Positions 12,393 through 16,040 of a stretch of DNA of 16,040 nt are shown here, one piece after another (within the stretch, counting starts at the first letter, position 1; every line of letters begins with the position of its first letter). The notes under the pieces were generated by a model, which saw only the letters and a program-made list of their open reading frames with translations, made no database searches and was not told the DNA's origin. Made by a program: the position numbers and the translations under genes. Origin of the DNA: Oscillospiraceae bacterium (GTDB taxonomy: Bacteria; Bacillota; Clostridia; Oscillospirales; Acutalibacteraceae); contig DNIP01000159.1 of assembly GCA_003499325.1 (NCBI GenBank), positions 1-16,040 of the forward strand, given 5' to 3'.

Positions 12393-15300
12393 CTAGTTTG
12401 CTTTCATTCCCAGCTTTGCCGCGACCTCGCTGGCGCGCAGCTCGAGCAGCTTGCTGATACCCTCGTCCTGCATGGTTACGCCGTAGAGGACGTCTGCCTC
12501 CTCCATCGTACCGCGGCGGTGGGTGATCAGGATGAACTGGGTGCTCTCGGTCAGGTTGCGCAGATATGCCGCGAAGCGGTCTACGTTGACCTCGTCGAGC
12601 GCCGCCTCGATCTCGTCCATCACGCAGAAGGGCGCGGGACGAACCTTCATGATCGCGAAGTACAGCGCGATCGCGACAAGCGCTTTTTCACCGCCGGAGA
12701 GCGCCTCCAGATGGACGACGATCTTGCCGGGCGGATGGACGATGATATCGATGCCCGAGGTGAGGATATTCTCGGGATCGGATAGCTCAAGGTGCGCCTC
12801 GCCGCCGCCGAAGAGCTCCTTGAACGTCAGGGTGAAGTTCTTGTTGATCTCGGCAAAGGAATCGACGAACACCTCTTTCATCTGCTTGGTCAGGTTGGTG
12901 ATCAGGTTTTCGATCTCTTTCTTGGATTTTTCGACGTCGTCAACCTGCGTTTTCATAAAGGTGTATCGCTCGGATACCTCTTTGTATTCCTCGATCGCGC
13001 CGGTGTTGACCGAACCGAGGGCTCTGATCTTGTTTTTGAGGGAGCTCAGACGCGAGCGCGCCTCGGTGAGATTCTCGATCTCGACCGCCTGCTGCTCCGC
13101 CTCGTGGCGGGTCAGCTCGTACTCCTCCCAGAGCTTTGCGATAATATCGTCAAACTCCTTTTGCTTGCTCGCCTTGCGCTCCTCGAGTCGGGAGAATTCG
13201 TTGGAGGCGAGCTCGCGCTCAGCGGTCTTGTCACGCTCGAGCTGTCTCAGCGATACGGAGCTTTTCTCGAGCTCCAGCTTCTCGTGATTCAGGCGCTCGA
13301 TGTTGGCGGCTGACTGCGTTTGCTTCTCGGTCAGCGCGTCGATCTCGGCACGGAGCGCGGAGATTTTATTTTCTATGTCAGAATTATTCTGTTCGTAAAG
13401 CTGCTTCTCTTGGTTCAGCTCGTTGATGCGGAGCTGTTGGTCGGAGCCGGTGCTCTCGGCGGATTCGATCTCCGCCTTGCGCGTGTCGATATCCTTCTCA
13501 AAGCCCAATATATCCAAACGCAGCTGCTGGAGCCGGTCGGCGTATTCCTCACGCTTCTGCGCCATTTCGTCACGCGAGCCGGTGATGGTCTTGATCTTGA
13601 GCTCGGTCGATTCGATATCGGCGTTAAAACGGATCATGTCCTTTTGCGCGAGCTCACGGGAGGCTTTCGCCTCGGTGATCTTCTCGGCGCCGCTTGTGAG
13701 CTCCCGGTCGATCTCCTCCAGATCACGGCTCACGCCCGCGAGCTCGCTCAGGCAGGCGTTGTACTCGGCGTTCAGGCGCACCTTATCGTTCTGGGTGTTG
13801 GTCAGATCGGCGCGGGTACCGAGCAGATCCGCCTCGACCTTGGCATACTGGCTTTCCGCTTCGGTCAGCTTTTCGGCGGCGCTCTTCGCCTTGGCGCTCA
13901 GCTCAGCCGCCTGCTTGCGGAGCTTGTCGATCTCGCTCTCTCGCGACAGCAGACCCGAGTTCTTCGCGCGGGAACCGCCGGTAAAGGAACCGCCCGCGTT
14001 GATGACCTGACCGTCGAGGGTCACGACCTGGAAGCGGTAGCCGTACTTCTTCGCGATCGCAGAAGCCGCGGAAAGATCCTCGGCGATGACGATCCGTCCC
14101 AAGAGATTGGAGAGGATGTTCGCGTATTGGGGCTCGGTGGAGCAAAGCTCTGACGCAACGCCGATGTAGCCGTAGCAATCGTCGAGCCCTTTTTCATCCA
14201 GAGAGCGGGGCTTGATGGTGGTGATGGGCAGGAAGGTCGCGCGTCCGCCGTCACGCTTTTTGAGCAGTTCGATAGCGCGCTTGGCGTCGGCGTCATTGTT
14301 CACGACAATGTGCTGCATCTTCGCGCCCAAGGCGACCTCCATCGCGACGTTGTATTCCGACGGCACCTTGATCAGGGTGGTCACAGGGCCGCAGACGCCG
14401 CCCAGAGCGCCGCGCTTTGCTTCCTTCATCACGGTCTTGACGCTGTTGTAGAAGCCCTCGAAGTTCGCGGACAGATCGGACAGGATCTTGGCGCGTCGGG
14501 ATGTTTCCGCCGCGTCGAGGCGCAGGGTCTCGGCGGCTTGTCGGAGCTCCTCACGCTTGTTGGCACGGGAACTCAGCTTCATTTCCAGACCCTCGATCGA
14601 GTTACCGAGGGCGGCGATCTTCTGCTCCGCCGTTTTGATCTGTGTTTCGTATTTTTCTTTTATCGAAATAAGCTCGTCACGCTGGACGCGCTTGGTCTCG
14701 CTTGATTCATTCAGTACCTTGGCGCGTTCCTCGAGCTCCTCGATCGCGGTCGCGCCGGTGATATCCGTGACGCGGACATCCGCCAGCCGCTGGGACAGGG
14801 ACGCGATCATCGCGCTGAGCTTTTGGAGCTCGTCGTTTGAGCGGGAGGTATCGTTATTGATGCTGTTCAGCTCGTCGGAGAGGGCGTTGTAGTCGCTCTG
14901 CTTTGCGAGCGTTTTCTCGCGCAGGGCTTCGATCTCGGCAAGCTTGCTCTCGACGATCTTTTTGATGTCGACGGTGGAGCTCTCCGCCTTTTCGATCTCG
15001 CTCAAAATGCGCTCGATGTTCTCTTTGTTATGCAGGATGTCGTTCTCAGCAACGGAGATCTCGGCGTTTTTGCCCGCGATCTGGGCTTCGAACAATGACG
15101 ACGCGTTGCGCTCCTGCTCGATCTGCGAGGACATCATACCGTTTTTGATATAGATCTCCTCGGTCTGTGACGCGATGGATTGCAGGGCGGCGTCAGCCTC
15201 GTCATACTGGTTCTTGGCGATCGCGATCTTGTCCTCATGGTCGCGCAGGATCGCGGCGCTCTTGTCGAGCGTATCGAGCCACAAGGCGATCTCGAGACCG

Positions 15301-15968
15301 CGCTTCTCACCGCTGTATTCAAGGAATTTTTGCGCCTTCTCGGACTGGATGCGCAGGGGCTCTACCCTGTCCTCGAGCTCGGTGACGATATCGCGCAGAC
15401 GAAGCAGGTTTTCTTCGGTATGAGCGAGCTTACGCTCGGCTTCTGTCTTGCGGTAGCGATAGCGCGAGATACCCGCGGCTTCTTCAAAGATCTCTCGTCT
15501 GTCCTCGGACTTTGAGGCGACGATAGAATCGATCTTACCCTGACCGATCATGCTGTAGCCGTCGCGCCCGAGACCCGTATCCATGAACAGCTCGTGGATA
15601 TCCTTGAGGCGGACGGAGGCTTTGTTGATCAGGTACTCGGACTCGCCCGAGCGATAATAGCGGCGGGTGACCGCTACGTCGTCGCCGCCGTAGGGCAAAC
15701 TGCGGTCGGAGTTGTCGATGGTCAGGGTGACCTCGGCATAGCCCTGGCGCTTGCGGCGGTCGGTGCCGTTGAAAACAACGTCCTCCATCTTGGAACAGCG
15801 CAGGGACTTGGCGCTCTGTTCGCCCAGCACCCAGCGGATCGCGTCGCTGATATTGGACTTGCCGGAGCCGTTGGGGCCGACGACGGAGGTGATGCCCTTG
15901 TCGAAGGTCAATTTTGTTTTATCGGGAAAGGTTTTGAACCCCTGTAAGGTGAGAGATTTTAATAACAT
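12393..15968 (-). CDS. smc: Chromosome segregation protein SMC
   Basis: SMC is the ATPase of the bacterial condensin complex, working with ScpA and ScpB to organise and separate chromosomes. At 1191 residues it has the full usual length. The N-terminal head carries Walker A GPNGSGKS (31-38) and the signature run KIDSIVASKSEDRREIFEE. Long coiled coils follow (about 170-500). The hinge, from about 520 to 665, starts GGVCGPVTTLIKVP and ends near INAGGSFTGGS. The second coil runs to about 1030, and the C-terminal head has LSGGE at 1090-1094 and Walker B VMDEIEAALDE with D1118 and E1119. The ATG at 15966-15968 has AGAGG 6 bases upstream. It is the first gene of the unit in this window; its promoter is not clear and may lie beyond the right edge. 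Confidence 0.98.
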   Translation of the reverse strand: MLLKSLTLQGFKTFPDKTKLTFDKGITSVVGPNGSGKSNISDAIRWVLGEQSAKSLRCSKMEDVVFNGTDRRKRQGYAEVTLTIDNSDRSLPYGGDDVAVTRRYYRSGESEYLINKASVRLKDIHELFMDTGLGRDGYSMIGQGKIDSIVASKSEDRREIFEEAAGISRYRYRKTEAERKLAHTEENLLRLRDIVTELEDRVEPLRIQSEKAQKFLEYSGEKRGLEIALWLDTLDKSAAILRDHEDKIAIAKNQYDEADAALQSIASQTEEIYIKNGMMSSQIEQERNASSLFEAQIAGKNAEISVAENDILHNKENIERILSEIEKAESSTVDIKKIVESKLAEIEALREKTLAKQSDYNALSDELNSINNDTSRSNDELQKLSAMIASLSQRLADVRVTDITGATAIEELEERAKVLNESSETKRVQRDELISIKEKYETQIKTAEQKIAALGNSIEGLEMKLSSRANKREELRQAAETLRLDAAETSRRAKILSDLSANFEGFYNSVKTVMKEAKRGALGGVCGPVTTLIKVPSEYNVAMEVALGAKMQHIVVNNDADAKRAIELLKKRDGGRATFLPITTIKPRSLDEKGLDDCYGYIGVASELCSTEPQYANILSNLLGRIVIAEDLSAASAIAKKYGYRFQVVTLDGQVINAGGSFTGGSRAKNSGLLSRESEIDKLRKQAAELSAKAKSAAEKLTEAESQYAKVEADLLGTRADLTNTQNDKVRLNAEYNACLSELAGVSRDLEEIDRELTSGAEKITEAKASRELAQKDMIRFNADIESTELKIKTITGSRDEMAQKREEYADRLQQLRLDILGFEKDIDTRKAEIESAESTGSDQQLRINELNQEKQLYEQNNSDIENKISALRAEIDALTEKQTQSAANIERLNHEKLELEKSSVSLRQLERDKTAERELASNEFSRLEERKASKQKEFDDIIAKLWEEYELTRHEAEQQAVEIENLTEARSRLSSLKNKIRALGSVNTGAIEEYKEVSERYTFMKTQVDDVEKSKKEIENLITNLTKQMKEVFVDSFAEINKNFTLTFKELFGGGEAHLELSDPENILTSGIDIIVHPPGKIVVHLEALSGGEKALVAIALYFAIMKVRPAPFCVMDEIEAALDEVNVDRFAAYLRNLTESTQFILITHRRGTMEEADVLYGVTMQDEGISKLLELRASEVAAKLGMKAN

Positions 15969-16005
15969 TCTGAACCTCTGTGGGAATATAGTTTATTCTT
16001 ATCCG

Positions 16006-16040
16006 TATCATACTAAGTATCATTAAAACACTTTAACATT
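16006..16040 (-). repeat. Partial second copy of the left-edge repeat, upstream of smc
   Basis: Read on the minus strand, TGTTAAAG, GTTTTAATG and ATACTTAGTAT follow one another as they do on the plus strand at 98-125 (TGTTAAAG, GTTTAATG, GATACTTAGTAT), with only small changes. The copy runs off the window. It lies about 40 bases upstream of the smc start and so falls in or near its promoter region. Confidence 0.6.

Noticed and set aside
12523..14153. Several plus-strand frames opposite smc
   Set aside because: They mirror the coiled-coil codon usage of smc and give Leu/Ser/Arg-rich products without ribosome sites or domains.

Overview
The window is a block of bacterial chromosome of roughly 55% G+C with every recognised gene on the minus strand, so transcription runs from high to low coordinates. 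The order smc-ftsY-rdgB-yhbY-nadD-yqeK-rsfS-leuS, an aminopeptidase P-like gene next to efp, a CD1247-type zinc-ribbon protein and the sporulation protein YunB point to a Gram-positive, spore-forming (or ancestrally spore-forming) Clostridia member, most likely Oscillospiraceae/Ruminococcaceae. This placement is inferred from gene content and Shine-Dalgarno style; no rRNA is present to confirm it.

Region 15968 to 6059 reads as one long housekeeping unit: smc (chromosome condensation), ftsY (SRP receptor), rdgB (dITP/XTP clean-up), yhbY (ribosome assembly), nadD (NAD synthesis), yqeK (Ap4A hydrolase), rsfS (ribosome silencing) and leuS (leucyl-tRNA synthetase), closed by a strong intrinsic terminator at 6062-6087. 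Two gene pairs overlap by 4 bases (ftsY/rdgB and yhbY/nadD), which fits translational coupling. rpsU follows as its own unit, with a near-consensus sigma-A promoter (5902-5930) and a perfect terminator (5632-5659). Then come a lipoprotein gene coupled to an M24 peptidase gene, efp with its own promoter (3739-3767), the zinc-ribbon gene, yunB, and an unrecognised 154-residue protein ending at a terminator (299-329). Another minus-strand promoter (238-266) points out of the left edge.

The coding content is conventional; I found no defence system, prophage, CRISPR array, tRNA or rRNA. The unusual material is between the genes. The gaps are filled with small structured repeats: (i) arrays with a 7-base period (1537-1585, 1824-1865, 8997-9017, 12240-12274, 12357-12384); (ii) MITE-like elements of about 115-130 bp whose ends read TGTAGGG.../...CCCTAC (1596-1710, 2137-2265, possibly 2003-2118); (iii) GC-rich hairpins of the type GGGAGGAGC-AA-GCCCCTCCC with variable inserts; (iv) a composite heptad-plus-hairpin placed at the stop codons of both yqeK and smc, with a compensatory base-pair change in its stem; (v) a dyad element at the left edge whose right-hand portion recurs, inverted, upstream of smc at the right edge. 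These are the best candidates for undescribed structure here. None can be assigned a function from this window alone.
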